A stretch of 63,464 nt of DNA from an uncultured Methanomicrobiales archaeon. GTDB taxonomy: Archaea; Halobacteriota; Methanomicrobia; Methanomicrobiales; Methanospirillaceae. The DNA lies in contig CAIKOD010000150.1 of NCBI GenBank assembly GCA_903828975.1, positions 1 to 63,464 on the forward strand, read 5' to 3'. The stretch's first letter is position 1, and each line of letters starts with the position of its first letter. Below the pieces are notes generated by a model. It was not told where the DNA came from. It made no database searches and saw only the letters and a program-made list of their open reading frames with translations. Position numbers and translations under genes: made by a program. Below, piece by piece: positions 25,795 through 35,386 of the stretch.

Positions 25795-27971
25795 ATGTCC
25801 TCGTACAGCCCGTAAAAGGGAGTTATCGTATCCTGTTTTATGATGAGTCACATATACGGGGCGTCGGGATTGTCGATATCAGCGAGTCCCCGAAAGGAGT
25901 CCGTCCTGATCATTACCGGCTGAAGTGGGGCGGAAAGAAGGTCTACCGGAACATCCCGACAAAAGAGCTGCTCCTTTCATTCCGCCAGACCCGCGTGAAG
26001 CTGACCAGGCCGGACCCGCTGTTCGAATCGTTCCTCAACGATTTCCAGGTCGCTTTTTCCTATACTGAGGTCTGCAGGATGTGCCTCCTTGAAGACCGGA
26101 TTACGAAGCTTGACACCGGTACATCGGTCAGGTACGGACCATCCAGTGAACAGATCTGCTATGACTGTGCACGGCGGGAACTGCGCCGGGAAGTTGCCCA
26201 CATGGGTCATGTCGGCCGGGGTGCCCTCGGACACATGGAGGAACTCTTAAAAAAATACCGGGATATCGACCGCGTGCTTGCCAGTATCCAGCCTGAATCG
26301 GTCAAAATCGGGCAGACCCTCTTTGACCGGCTCGAGGCCCACCCGGTAACCAGCACCCAGTCCCTCGAAGAACTGGCACTGCCCCGGAAATTCGTGGACC
26401 TCGCCATGGTCGACAAACTGATGCCTGCCCAGCAGCTGGCGGTCGATGCGGGGCTCCTGTTTGGAAAAGACCTCCTGGTCGTTGCGGCCACGGCAAGCGG
26501 GAAGACATTTATCGGTGAGATGGCAGGCGTTAAGAATTACCTCGAAGGAAGGGGCCAGTGCCTGTTTCTCGTCCCGCTTGTCGCCCTTGCCGTCCAGAAA
26601 TATCAGCGGTTTGATGAACGGTATGGAAAAATCCTCGGCTCAGGTATCCTGATCGGGAAGAGCAGGTTGAACCTCCCTGATAACCGGCCGATCGGGGACC
26701 GGAATACCAACTCCCCGCTCCTTGTTGCTACCTACGAGGGCCTTGACCACATGGTCCGCTGCGGCGGCAGCCCGGGAAAGATTGGGACAGTGGTGATCGA
26801 TGAAGTCCAGATGCTCGAAGACCCCGAACGGGGGCACCGGCTCGACGGGATGATCGCCCGCCTGAAATACCTCGCGCCAAAGGCACAGTTCCTGTACCTG
26901 AGTGCGACAATTGGTACACCAAAGTTACTCGCAAAAAAACTCGGGGCCACGCTGGTCAGGTACGACGAACGCCCGGTAGCACTTGAACGTTACCTGATGT
27001 TCATGCCGAAAAAGGAGAAGATCCCTGCGATCAAGCAGCTTGCCGAGAAAGAATATACCCATATATCCTCGAAGGGTTACAAGGGCCAGACGATCATCTT
27101 TTCGAATTCAAGGGCCCGGTGCCACATGATTGCGGACTCGCTCGGTCCCCGGTATGCCCCATATCACGCCGGCCTTACCTCGCAGGAGCGGCGTGACGTC
27201 GAGAAGAAGTTCACCGACGGGAAACTGGTCGGCGTGGTAACAACGGCAGCTCTCGGTGCAGGGGTTGATTTCCCCGCATCCCAGGTGATATTCGACGCAC
27301 TTGCCATGGGTATCAGCTGGCTATCGGTAGGGGAGTTCAACCAGATGGCAGGTCGTGCAGGCCGCCCGGATTTCCATGACCTCGGGAAAGTCGTGGTGCT
27401 CGCGGAACCGGGTGCGACCTACTCGAGGGAGAGCAGGGTCCCCGAGGAAGAGATGGCACTCATGCTCCTCAAGGGGGAGATGGAAGAGGTTGCACCGGTC
27501 CATGACATGGAACAGAGCTCCGAAGAACTGGTGGCAAATGCGGTGGTATGCAAGGGAGACCTCCAGGCACTCCACCAGATCACCGAATCCATGGTCGGGA
27601 CGGTTGAGCCTGTCCTGGACGAGATGATCGGTCACAAACTCGTCACGCAGGAAGGTGGGAAAATTGTCCTCTCCGACCTTGCGAGGGTGATGGCCGAGCA
27701 TTTTATCGGCATGGAACGGCTCCTCGAGATCCGCTACCTTGTCACACGAGTCAATGACCCGATCGGGATCGTGGCCGAACTTGAATGCCGCGAGACCCGT
27801 GATGAACGGTTTCGGGAAACGAAAGGGAGCGGCGGGAAAGGGAAACAAGAGCATGGTACCAAGAAGGGTCCCGGTGGGAAAGAGAAGAAAGGGAAGGCCG
27901 GGCCACCCGTCTGGCCAGGCTCCGGAGGCCCGAAAACCGGTGGCCGTAAGGGTGGAAGGCGGAAAAAATGA
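25791..27971 (+). CDS. Ski2-like superfamily 2 helicase (ASH-Ski2 type)
   Basis: 726 residues. An N-terminal domain with a four-Cys zinc site (CRMC at about 96-99; CYDC at about 122-125) precedes the helicase core. Core motifs: Q-type LMPAQQLAV, Walker A AATASGKT, motif II VIDEVQML, motif III SAT, motif IV-V FSNSRA and TTAALGAGVDFPA, motif VI QMAGRAGR. A Lys/Gly-rich tail (last ~55 residues) should be disordered and RNA-binding. The zinc-finger-plus-Ski2 layout matches the archaeal ASH-Ski2 RNA helicases, which cooperate with RNase J; that gene lies 2.4 kb away. Confidence 0.85.
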   Translation: MNVLVQPVKGSYRILFYDESHIRGVGIVDISESPKGVRPDHYRLKWGGKKVYRNIPTKELLLSFRQTRVKLTRPDPLFESFLNDFQVAFSYTEVCRMCLLEDRITKLDTGTSVRYGPSSEQICYDCARRELRREVAHMGHVGRGALGHMEELLKKYRDIDRVLASIQPESVKIGQTLFDRLEAHPVTSTQSLEELALPRKFVDLAMVDKLMPAQQLAVDAGLLFGKDLLVVAATASGKTFIGEMAGVKNYLEGRGQCLFLVPLVALAVQKYQRFDERYGKILGSGILIGKSRLNLPDNRPIGDRNTNSPLLVATYEGLDHMVRCGGSPGKIGTVVIDEVQMLEDPERGHRLDGMIARLKYLAPKAQFLYLSATIGTPKLLAKKLGATLVRYDERPVALERYLMFMPKKEKIPAIKQLAEKEYTHISSKGYKGQTIIFSNSRARCHMIADSLGPRYAPYHAGLTSQERRDVEKKFTDGKLVGVVTTAALGAGVDFPASQVIFDALAMGISWLSVGEFNQMAGRAGRPDFHDLGKVVVLAEPGATYSRESRVPEEEMALMLLKGEMEEVAPVHDMEQSSEELVANAVVCKGDLQALHQITESMVGTVEPVLDEMIGHKLVTQEGGKIVLSDLARVMAEHFIGMERLLEIRYLVTRVNDPIGIVAELECRETRDERFRETKGSGGKGKQEHGTKKGPGGKEKKGKAGPPVWPGSGGPKTGGRKGGRRKK

Positions 27972-27973
27972 TC

Positions 27974-28312
27974 CTAAACGTCGAGTTCCAGGGCCTGCCT
28001 GATGTAGTAACGTAGTGCGTCCCTGTTTATTGAGGCTATATTTTTTATTTTGACGTGTTTTGATTCGTTTCCCTTACCCTGTAACAAACCATAGGTATCT
28101 TCGAACGCTGCGCCGTGGGAAAAGGCAAACGTGATACCTTTCTTTGTCGGGCTGATGACGGCAATTATTCGTTTACTCCTGAATGCGGGTATTCCATACC
28201 CTATTTCTTCTGTTACGTCTGGAGCCGTCTCTCGCATCAGCTCACGCAACATTACGACAACAGGTTGAAATTCCGGCAGAACTCTGGTCTGCACAAACTC
28301 ATCGATCGTCAT
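27974..28312 (-). CDS. DUF1801 domain protein
   Basis: 112 residues from the ATG at 28312 (MTIDEFVQTRVL); an earlier in-frame ATG at 28327 would add five residues. The family pattern is clear: MRETAPDVTEEIGYGIPAFR, then FAFSHGAAFEDTYGLLQGKG and a C-terminal YYIRQALEL. DUF1801 proteins have a small alpha/beta fold of unsettled function. It is convergent with the helicase gene, 2 bp apart. Confidence 0.8.
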   Translation of the reverse strand: MTIDEFVQTRVLPEFQPVVVMLRELMRETAPDVTEEIGYGIPAFRSKRIIAVISPTKKGITFAFSHGAAFEDTYGLLQGKGNESKHVKIKNIASINRDALRYYIRQALELDV

Positions 28313-28560
28313 GAATAATCTCACCACGAATCGGACTGATGCATATCCACATTGGCATCCAACCCTTTATTGTTATGCAGGCCATGATGTATGACCGGGC
28401 TTTCCCCATAAAACACCCATCTGGCGTTTATTCATAGTATGATGTATCCCGTGGTCACATCCTGTCTGCTTACCAGATATGAAAAACGGTGAACCCTGGT
28501 ATCCGGATACAAGGGATTATCGGAAAGGGTTTTTCTGTCCTGCTTCCCATTCATTGTTGA

Positions 28561-29772
28561 ATGGAAAATATCCTGGTGCAGCCGGTATTCCAGATGAGCC
28601 TGTTCCTTTTTGTGGCGCTTGCCGGTTATCTCGTTGCTTCGCGTATAAACCAGTCTGCTGTCATCGGGCTCATTCTCGTCGGCATCGTCGTCGGTCCGAG
28701 CGTGCTCGGGCTGATTACCTATACGGATTTTGTGGCCGGTCTTGCAAATCTCGGGGCCGTGATCCTGCTCTTTGTTATCGGGCTTGAATTCAAGATCCAG
28801 GACATAGTCGGAGTACGAAACGGGGTGATTGCAGCAGTAGGGGTAATTGTACCATGGATTGGCGGGTACGGTCTCTCCATTGCATTCGGGTTTGATACAT
28901 CGAGTGCGATTTTCATCGGGACAGCGCTCACCGCAACGAGCATTGCGATTACGGCAAACGTCCTCCGGGAGATGGGAAAACTCCAGACTGATGCCGCAAA
29001 AGCGATTATCGGGGCTGCTGTCATAGACGACGTGCTGTCTCTTCTCGCACTCTCGGTGAGTTCTGAAGTCGTCGAAGGAGTATTTTCCCCGCAGGGAATT
29101 GCCTTCGTGATAATAAAAGCAATAGCCTTCATTGTCCTTGCCGGGGCATTTGGTATCTTCGTCGTGAACCGTTACATGGAGCGCTTCGACAAGTCCCGTT
29201 TTGCGAAGAAATTCCCTGAATTTTTGTTTATTTTTGCGATGATGATGGCATTTTTCTACGCGATGATGGCAGAACTGACCGGCCTCTCTGCAATTGTCGG
29301 AGCATTTATTGCAGGGGTCTCGTTTGAGGGATTACGGCTCAAACACTGCCGCGATATCAAGGAGGGTGCAGAATATCTCCAGATCATTTTTGCATCGATA
29401 TTCTTTGTCTCTCTTGGGGTGCTCGCCGATTTCAGGCAGCTGACGCCGGGAATCGTTATTTTCCTCGTTTTGCTCATCGTCGTAGCAATTATCACAAAAG
29501 TGGTCGGGTGCGGGATTCCGGCAAAACTGATGGGTATGTCGACAAAAGACTCCCTTATTGTCGGGTTCGGTATGGCACCGAGAGGAGAGGTCGCCATGAT
29601 CGTGGCTCTGATCGGGCTCCAGCAGGGGATCATCGACCAGAATATCTACGTGGCAATTGTCCTGATGAGCCTGGTCACAACAATCATTACGCCAATCATT
29701 TACCGGAACTGGTTCTACAAGGGGGATACAGGTACCAACGACGCAAATGATGCCTACCCCTGCAACGAGTAA
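28561..29772 (+). CDS. CPA2-type cation/proton antiporter
   Basis: 403 residues with 11-13 predicted helices. Family hallmarks are GLILVGIVVGPSVLGL, the FVIGLEFKIQDI loop, TALTATSIAIT and the ion-site segment AAVIDDVLSLLAL with paired Asp. The C-terminal APRGEVAMIVALIG is also typical. It exchanges Na+ or K+ for protons across the membrane. No KTN/TrkA domain is attached. The start is ATG 28561; TTG 28558 is also possible. Confidence 0.9.
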   Translation: MENILVQPVFQMSLFLFVALAGYLVASRINQSAVIGLILVGIVVGPSVLGLITYTDFVAGLANLGAVILLFVIGLEFKIQDIVGVRNGVIAAVGVIVPWIGGYGLSIAFGFDTSSAIFIGTALTATSIAITANVLREMGKLQTDAAKAIIGAAVIDDVLSLLALSVSSEVVEGVFSPQGIAFVIIKAIAFIVLAGAFGIFVVNRYMERFDKSRFAKKFPEFLFIFAMMMAFFYAMMAELTGLSAIVGAFIAGVSFEGLRLKHCRDIKEGAEYLQIIFASIFFVSLGVLADFRQLTPGIVIFLVLLIVVAIITKVVGCGIPAKLMGMSTKDSLIVGFGMAPRGEVAMIVALIGLQQGIIDQNIYVAIVLMSLVTTIITPIIYRNWFYKGDTGTNDANDAYPCNE

Positions 29773-29892
29773 CCTGCAGCCTGGCTATGGAACGCTTGAT
29801 CGTTATCACTAGGATAACCGATTTTTTTGGACCGTTATATCATCCCCGGGACCATCACCTGCAGGATACCGTTCGGAAAGGAATTTTTTCTT

Positions 29893-29969
29893 CTGGTATG
29901 AAAAACTCCAGGGCAACCTTGTGAAAGGCACCTCCTTCATAGATCTCTGTGAGCCAATGACCCGACTGC
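29893..29969 (+). repeat. Flanking repeat shared with 20.7 kb, copy 2
   Basis: Carries the same CTGGTATGAAAAACTCCAGG as 20691 and a related following stretch that ends at GCACGC, directly before repeat copy E. Copy E has the opposite core orientation to copy D. Confidence 0.6.
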
Positions 29970-30218
29970 ACGCTCTGTTGATATACTGCGGGATTTTTTT
30001 TTAAGTGGATCTACATCGACAGGACGGGATTTCACCCCCCAGCCACACACCCGGAAAAATATTCACCGGGCAGGGTTCAACTGAAGTTTCAGAGAGGGAA
30101 GAACAGTCCCTATCCCAACCGTGGCCGCCAAAGCGGCGGGGTGGAACCCCGGGAGCGTGACGAAATTTTGGAACAACCTAAATGTACAAAATAGATTGAG
30201 AGGATTTCAACAAAAACC
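29970..30218 (+). repeat. Dispersed MITE-like repeat, copy E
   Basis: Left end CGCTCTGTTGATAT. Modules: GACAGGACGGGATTTCACCC, GGGCAGGGTTCAACTGAAG, TTTCAGAGAGGG, CCTATCCCAACC, the GC block at 30121-30160 and a hairpin of the AAATnTACAAAATAGATT type (30180-30197). The right end is GATTTCAACAAAAACC. It lies between the convergent antiporter and RNase J genes. Confidence 0.78.
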
Positions 30219-30340
30219 AATAAACCCATTTTTTGGGAAAATAAAGGTGGATTGAGTTCAATCCTCTGATGGTCGACCACCATATGTATCCTGGTACAAC
30301 TGGTCAACCGTATCCCGGTTGCCCCGGCAATCGCCGGGTA

Positions 30341-31678
30341 TCAGTTGATCCTGAGCCGCTGCCCGTTCCTCATCGGGTGCACATCTTTATTGAGCGTGTA
30401 CCCAAGATCGCCAGCAAACGTGGCGTAGCCTGCTGCCATCATCAGGTCTCCATGAGCAGGGATGATGTGCTGCGGTTTGAGCATCTGGAGAAACTCGTAA
30501 TGGTCTTCCCGGTAGGCGTGACCACTCACATGCAGGTCCTCGAATACCCGTGCACCTGATTTCTTGATGTGCTGTTCAATCCGGTACCGCTGCCCGATAT
30601 TCATCGGGTTCGGGATGATATTCGCCGAAAAGAGCACCTTGTCACCATTACCCAGCAGGTACGGTGTCTCACCGAGCGCAATACGGGTGAGGATAGATCC
30701 GGGTTCCCCCTGGTGGCCGGTTATGATGGGCAGAAACTTCTCTTTCCCCTCCTTCATCATCCTCTGCATCATGCGGTCGGCAGTCCTCCGGGTCCCAAAG
30801 ACGCTTGCAGTATCAGGGAACGAGACATATTTCATCTGTTCTGCGGTAACGGAATATTTTTCCATCGAGCGGCCGAGGAAGACCGGCTTCCTGCCGATCT
30901 CGTGGGCGCATTCCGCAATGGTCTTCACCCGGGAGATATGGGACGAGAACGTCGATACCACGATACCATTCTTGTCATCTTCGAAACTGGTGATGACGTC
31001 CCGCACAAGATTGCGGGCTATCCGCTCGCTTGGGCTCCGTCCTGAACGATGGATATAGGTACTTTCCACGATAAGGGCCATCACCCCTTCGTTGCCGATC
31101 TGCCGGAACCGGGCAAAATCCGGCGGTTTTCCGATGACCGGTGTCCGGTCAAACTTGAAGTCACAGGCATAAACGATCGCACCGTGAGGTGTGTGAAGCA
31201 CCGGCGTGACGGTATCAATAATCGAGTGCTGTGTATGCACGAATTCCAGCACCAGGTTCTGCGAGATCGTGTACTTCTGCCCTGCACTGAGTGCGTAGAG
31301 CTTGTTGTTCACGAGAAATTTCTTCTCTCCTGAAATCTGCTGGCGGATCAGTTCGGTTGCATAGGGGGTCGCGATGATGGGACAATTGTACCGGTGCGCA
31401 AGTTTCGGGATGGCCCCGATATGGTCCAGGTGCCCGTGCGAGCAGACAATGGCCTTCACTGTGCCTTCGACTGTCTGCATCACGGTATCGTCGGGGATCG
31501 CCTTGATCTTTATCAGATCAAGGGAATGCATCTCTTCGACCTCCGCGTCCTCGTGGATCATCAGCTGGTCCAGGCGGAGCCCCATGTCAAAAATGATAAT
31601 TTCTTTCCCGCAGCGGACGGCGGTCATGTTCCTCCCGACCTCATCGTATCCGCCTACGGCTATAATTTCTATTTCCAT
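30341..31678 (-). CDS. Archaeal RNase J-type exoribonuclease
   Basis: 445 residues with a metallo-beta-lactamase plus beta-CASP fold, which degrades RNA 5' to 3'. The metal motif HGHLDHIG is at residues 81-88. Other ligands lie in HTQHSIIDT, ACDFKFD and the beta-CASP segment STFSSHISR. Motif C is SGHAYREDHYEF and the C-terminal HGD is IIPAHGDLMM. The length matches archaeal RNase J without the bacterial C-terminal domain. It is the last gene before a 1.2-kb non-coding stretch. Confidence 0.9.
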   Translation of the reverse strand: MEIEIIAVGGYDEVGRNMTAVRCGKEIIIFDMGLRLDQLMIHEDAEVEEMHSLDLIKIKAIPDDTVMQTVEGTVKAIVCSHGHLDHIGAIPKLAHRYNCPIIATPYATELIRQQISGEKKFLVNNKLYALSAGQKYTISQNLVLEFVHTQHSIIDTVTPVLHTPHGAIVYACDFKFDRTPVIGKPPDFARFRQIGNEGVMALIVESTYIHRSGRSPSERIARNLVRDVITSFEDDKNGIVVSTFSSHISRVKTIAECAHEIGRKPVFLGRSMEKYSVTAEQMKYVSFPDTASVFGTRRTADRMMQRMMKEGKEKFLPIITGHQGEPGSILTRIALGETPYLLGNGDKVLFSANIIPNPMNIGQRYRIEQHIKKSGARVFEDLHVSGHAYREDHYEFLQMLKPQHIIPAHGDLMMAAGYATFAGDLGYTLNKDVHPMRNGQRLRIN

Positions 31679-32559
31679 TGGTGATTTATCTCCTGAATTT
31701 TTTTATATCTGAATTGTTTACTTCTGTTGGAATTATTTCACGATTTTGTCAAAGGTATCCGCGTCATCCTCGCGATTTTTGTCCGGATTGGCCAGGTCAG
31801 ACACCTGTGAAATTCACCTGAATTAAACCGGGGAAATCATTCGGTAACAGATTCCCCTGTTGGCCATACCCGGAAATACCATTTCCATGGAAGGCCGTGT
31901 GACCCGGATCAGTCGTCAGGCACGACCCTGCGGGGAATAATCACCGCCCCTCTATTTCCGGAATATGCGGCATAAGAATAATATCTTACTCCGGCATCCG
32001 CATGCCCGGGGCAGATCCCACGTTTTCCCGTTCATTCCACCAGTAACATCGGTATCTATCGAGTTGCCGGCCGGGTAACCGGAAGATCAGGTTTGTTCGT
32101 ATCCCTGGATCTCCCTTCCCCTCTATCCGGCGCTCCCGGTAACCTGGTGGCGAGCCCTCTTCGCTGTATCGGCGAAGTTCCCTGGGGAACTATTGGGGGT
32201 AATTACCCATCTGCGGCGAAGGGGCTCCTGATTATGGGCCATCACCACGGATATGTGGATCATCTAGACCTGGTATTGACATTTCAGTCTGCTTTCCTGG
32301 TGCCGGTACTTAACGATGGTACTTCTACCCTCGCCGGCGTTATTCCTGCATAATATTTCCCGGCAGGCTGTTCCGGATTATTAGACGATACCCGGAATCG
32401 TGTCTTTGTTAAATGGTGGTGCAAATACATTAAACTTTGTTCTCTCCCAGTCATTGAGCCAGTCACCCTCTTATCCCCGGGGCTCGTATAAAGGGCCTCC
32501 ACGGGCTGCAAATCCTAGTGGGTTCCACTGAAAAATTCCTCCCCCTGGTAAATAGTAAA
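31679..32559. other. Long non-coding stretch
   Basis: About 880 bp without a gene I can support, followed by repeat copy F. It includes the RNase J promoter region (AT-rich, 31683-31745). A short perfect hairpin CTTCGC/GCGAAG lies at 32159-32177. One open frame (32093-32353) has no recognisable start signal or family and is not called. The stretch may hold a decayed gene or an unrecognised RNA. Confidence 0.4.
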
Positions 32560-32870
32560 AATTCCGGCCTTGTTGAAATATGCAGGAACGTCCCGATCTT
32601 AGATGTTTCAATAAAAAGCAAAATTTTCGGCTCTGTTGAAATCCTACGCGCAAATAAAAAAATTAACTGAACTGCTCATACATGAGGGGGTTTCACCCCC
32701 TGCCCATCCCAACAGGGACCGCCAAAGCGGCGGGGCGGAGCCCGGGAGCGTAGTTTAATTTCAGAACCACCCAAAATCGTTAGAAGTTATTAGAGCATTT
32801 CTAAAGAGCCGGAAAAACCAAATCTACAAAATAGATTGAGAGGGTTTCAATAAAAAGCAAAATTTTCCAA
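32560..32870 (+). repeat. Dispersed MITE-like repeat, composite copy F
   Basis: An inner element (about 32626-32813) has ends TTTTCGGCTCTGTTGAAAT and ATTTCTAAAGAGCCGGAAAA. It contains GGGGGTTTCACCCCC (32687-32701), CCATCCCAAC and the GC block 32709-32751. Further end-like sequences flank it (TCCGGCCTTGTTGAAAT at 32564-32580), as do 24-bp perfect direct repeats at 32605-32628 and 32845-32868. The AATCTA/TAGATT hairpin lies at 32822-32838. This looks like one element inserted beside or inside another. Confidence 0.75.
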
Positions 32871-32897
32871 AAATATACACGGTGTGCCTGGGTAACC

Positions 32898-33125
32898 CTA
32901 CATATCTATACGGATAATCTGGACCGGGCAGAGGTCCGCAGCTTCCTGTACACAACCGGCGAGGCCGTCAGGAGCTTCACCAGTGCTGATACTTTTCTCT
33001 TTCCTGAATTCTTCCCTTACCATTGAGAACGAATCATCCGGATTTTCTTCAAAAAACGAAGGACATTCGGTCCAGCAGGACGCGCAACTGATGCAGCTTT
33101 CGCGATCTATGGTGACCTTTGGCAT
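32898..33125 (-). CDS. Small [4Fe-4S] ferredoxin
   Basis: 75 residues starting MPKVTIDRESCISCASCW. Cys ligands lie in CISCASCWTEC, and the distal CP motif is LCPVQIIRI. A further Cys (AGCVQEAADLC) could form a disulfide, as in monocluster ferredoxins. Probably a cytoplasmic electron carrier. It has its own gene, separated from its neighbours by about 30-60 bp. Confidence 0.88.
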   Translation of the reverse strand: MPKVTIDRESCISCASCWTECPSFFEENPDDSFSMVREEFRKEKSISTGEAPDGLAGCVQEAADLCPVQIIRIDM

Positions 33126-33187
33126 GGTTAGAGGTACTCAGCTGCACCATTTAAGTTTCAGGGTAGATATCCCCTGGTTCTGGTCTC

Positions 33188-33523
33188 TCATTTTACAAGG
33201 TACTTACGCATGCCGAAATAAGTCGCAATCCCGACAATAGGAACAATAACCGATGCGAATACGAGGAACGCCAGGAATTCGGTCGAAGGGTTCAGGAGCT
33301 CAAACATAAATGCCAGTAAGGCACTGACTGCCAGGATAATAAGGTTGTTACCTACAAAGTCTGCCATTCCTTTTTTGTCTCTGACCTGTTTTTCATCATA
33401 GCCTGCGATGATATCGACCCTTCCCTTGTATTTGATCATGTAAGCAAGGACTGCAAAAAGGACGATGAAAAATTCAGTCATTCCGAGGATCAGTATATTC
33501 GTCATTCTGGAACCCCATTTCAT
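33188..33523 (-). CDS. DUF3784-like membrane protein
   Basis: 111 residues (105 if started at the second Met, MTNILILG, which looks natural for a helix). Three helices: about 10-30, 58-80 and 84-103. The loop IAGYDEKQVRDKKGMADFVG between helices 1 and 2 resembles the DUF3784 pattern. Function unknown. It is divergent from the fumarate reductase genes. Confidence 0.6.
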   Translation of the reverse strand: MKWGSRMTNILILGMTEFFIVLFAVLAYMIKYKGRVDIIAGYDEKQVRDKKGMADFVGNNLIILAVSALLAFMFELLNPSTEFLAFLVFASVIVPIVGIATYFGMRKYLVK

Positions 33524-33605
33524 CTAATATTGTTCCTGCATGATGTATTAGTCTCTCCCTTCCAGGACTACCGGGTTCTCTTTCCTTGCCTGGTAACTAC
33601 GGGGA

Positions 33606-33615
33606 CATATAAATA
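33606..33615 (+). promoter_or_regulatory. TATA element of the fumarate reductase operon
   Basis: CATATAAATA lies 26-35 bp before the ATG at 33641, so the transcript should be leaderless. The spacing and the A/T run are close to the archaeal consensus. Confidence 0.6.
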
Positions 33616-33640
33616 GTCCTTTCCCCCCATTTGGCTCTAT

Positions 33641-35386
33641 ATGACAGTACAACCGGACGCCCCGCCCTCCACCGCGGTAATCCCCGTCATACACCGGCAT
33701 GAGCTCATCATCATCGGGGGAGGCCTTGCAGGCCTCCGTGCTGCATATGAAGCGGTTTCCTCCGGGATTAATGTTGCAGTCATCTCAAAGGTCCATCCAC
33801 TCAGGTCCCATTCGGTCGCTGCACAGGGGGGGATCAATGCAGCCCTCGGGAATGCCGATACAACAACCCATGACAGCTGGGAGGCCCATGCCTTTGACAC
33901 AGTGAAAGGGTCAGATTACCTCGCAGACCAGGACGCAGTAGCCACCATGTGCAGGGAGGCCCCGGCAGCCGTAGTTGAACTGGAACACATGGGTACGGTG
34001 TTCTCGCGGGATGATGCAGGTCACATTGCACAGAGACCGTTCGGGGGGGCGGGATACCCGAGGACCTGTTATGCAGCTGACCGGACAGGGCATAATCTCC
34101 TCCACACGCTCTACCAGCAGGTCACTGTAAAAGGGGTCACTTTTTACGAGGAATATTTTGTCACGTCACTGGTCACTGCCGGCGGTGCATGTGCAGGGTG
34201 TACTGCCCTCTGCATACAGGACGGGACTATTGTCGGATTTTTGGCAAAGGCCACATTACTAGCTACCGGGGGATTCGGGCGAATTTACGAGCGTTCAACC
34301 AATGCACTTATCAACACCGGTGACGGACTGCACCTCGCACTGGAGGCAGCAGCCCCCTTAAAAGACATGGAATTTGTTCAGTTCCACCCGACATCCCTGT
34401 ATGGTACAAATATCCTGATCACGGAAGGCGCAAGGGGTGAGGGAGCCGTCCTGTTGAACAAAAACGGGGAGCGTTTCATGAAAAATTATGCCCCGGGCGC
34501 AATGGAACTTGCTCCCCGGGATGTCGTCGCCCGGGCAATAGAGACGGAAATCCGGGAGGGGAGGGGGTTTCCCGGGGGATTTGTACACCTTGACCTGACA
34601 TCGCTTGGTGAACCATTAATTAATGACCGTCTGCCGGGTATCCGCCAGATTGCCATAGATTTTGCGGGAATTGATCCGGTCACCACGCCGGTACCTGTCC
34701 AGCCCGCCCAGCACTATTCAATGGGGGGTATTGATGTCGATGTATCGGGGAGGACACCGTTACCGGGACTTTTCGCCGCCGGGGAGTGTGCATGTGTCAG
34801 TGTGCACGGGGCTAACAGGCTTGGGGGAAATTCCCTGCTCGATACCCTGGTGTTTGGAAAAATCACCGCAGAAACCATCATAGGTGACCTCCCGGACCTG
34901 GATCCCGGGGGGGCCTCAGTCATAGAAAAAGCGGTTGTGGAGGAGGGGAACCGGATTATCAGCCTTTTCCACCGCGGCTCAGGGGACAATATGTACCAGA
35001 TCCGTGACACTCTCAAAAAAACGATGATGGACCATTTCGGGGTATACAGGGACGGCCCTTCAATGGATGCGGGTCTTATCGAAATACTTTCACTCAGGGA
35101 CCGTTGCCAGCAGGCAGGGGTACCACTTATGCAAACCCCCTATAATCTCCCGCTGGTCCATTTCCTCGAGATCACCGGCATGGTCAGGATCGCGGAAACG
35201 GTCGCCAGGTGCGCAATTGCCCGGAATGAAAGCCGGGGTTCGCACGCGAGGAAAGATTACCCGCTACGTGACGACGATCATTTCCTCCATCATTCTCTTT
35301 TGGTACCTGACGGGGACGGTACCCTGAAAGTACGGACTAGTCCTGTGAGCCTTGGTATGTTCCCTGTGAAGGAGCGTGTGTATTGA
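33641..35386 (+). CDS. Fumarate reductase/succinate dehydrogenase flavoprotein
   Basis: 581 residues. The FAD-binding GGGLAGLRAA is at about residues 26-35, and the His-flavin segment SHSVAAQGGINAALG follows. The active-site regions (PTSLYG, TEGARGEG, HYSMGGIDVD, ANRLGGNSLLD) are intact. It converts fumarate to succinate or the reverse. The N-terminal 20 residues are an unstructured Pro/Ala extension. In methanogens the homologue TfrA reduces fumarate with coenzymes M and B; whether that donor is used here is unclear given its partner. Confidence 0.92.
   Translation: MTVQPDAPPSTAVIPVIHRHELIIIGGGLAGLRAAYEAVSSGINVAVISKVHPLRSHSVAAQGGINAALGNADTTTHDSWEAHAFDTVKGSDYLADQDAVATMCREAPAAVVELEHMGTVFSRDDAGHIAQRPFGGAGYPRTCYAADRTGHNLLHTLYQQVTVKGVTFYEEYFVTSLVTAGGACAGCTALCIQDGTIVGFLAKATLLATGGFGRIYERSTNALINTGDGLHLALEAAAPLKDMEFVQFHPTSLYGTNILITEGARGEGAVLLNKNGERFMKNYAPGAMELAPRDVVARAIETEIREGRGFPGGFVHLDLTSLGEPLINDRLPGIRQIAIDFAGIDPVTTPVPVQPAQHYSMGGIDVDVSGRTPLPGLFAAGECACVSVHGANRLGGNSLLDTLVFGKITAETIIGDLPDLDPGGASVIEKAVVEEGNRIISLFHRGSGDNMYQIRDTLKKTMMDHFGVYRDGPSMDAGLIEILSLRDRCQQAGVPLMQTPYNLPLVHFLEITGMVRIAETVARCAIARNESRGSHARKDYPLRDDDHFLHHSLLVPDGDGTLKVRTSPVSLGMFPVKERVY

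Noticed and set aside
32093-32353. 86-residue frame in the long gap
   Set aside because: No start signal, odd composition and no recognisable domain.
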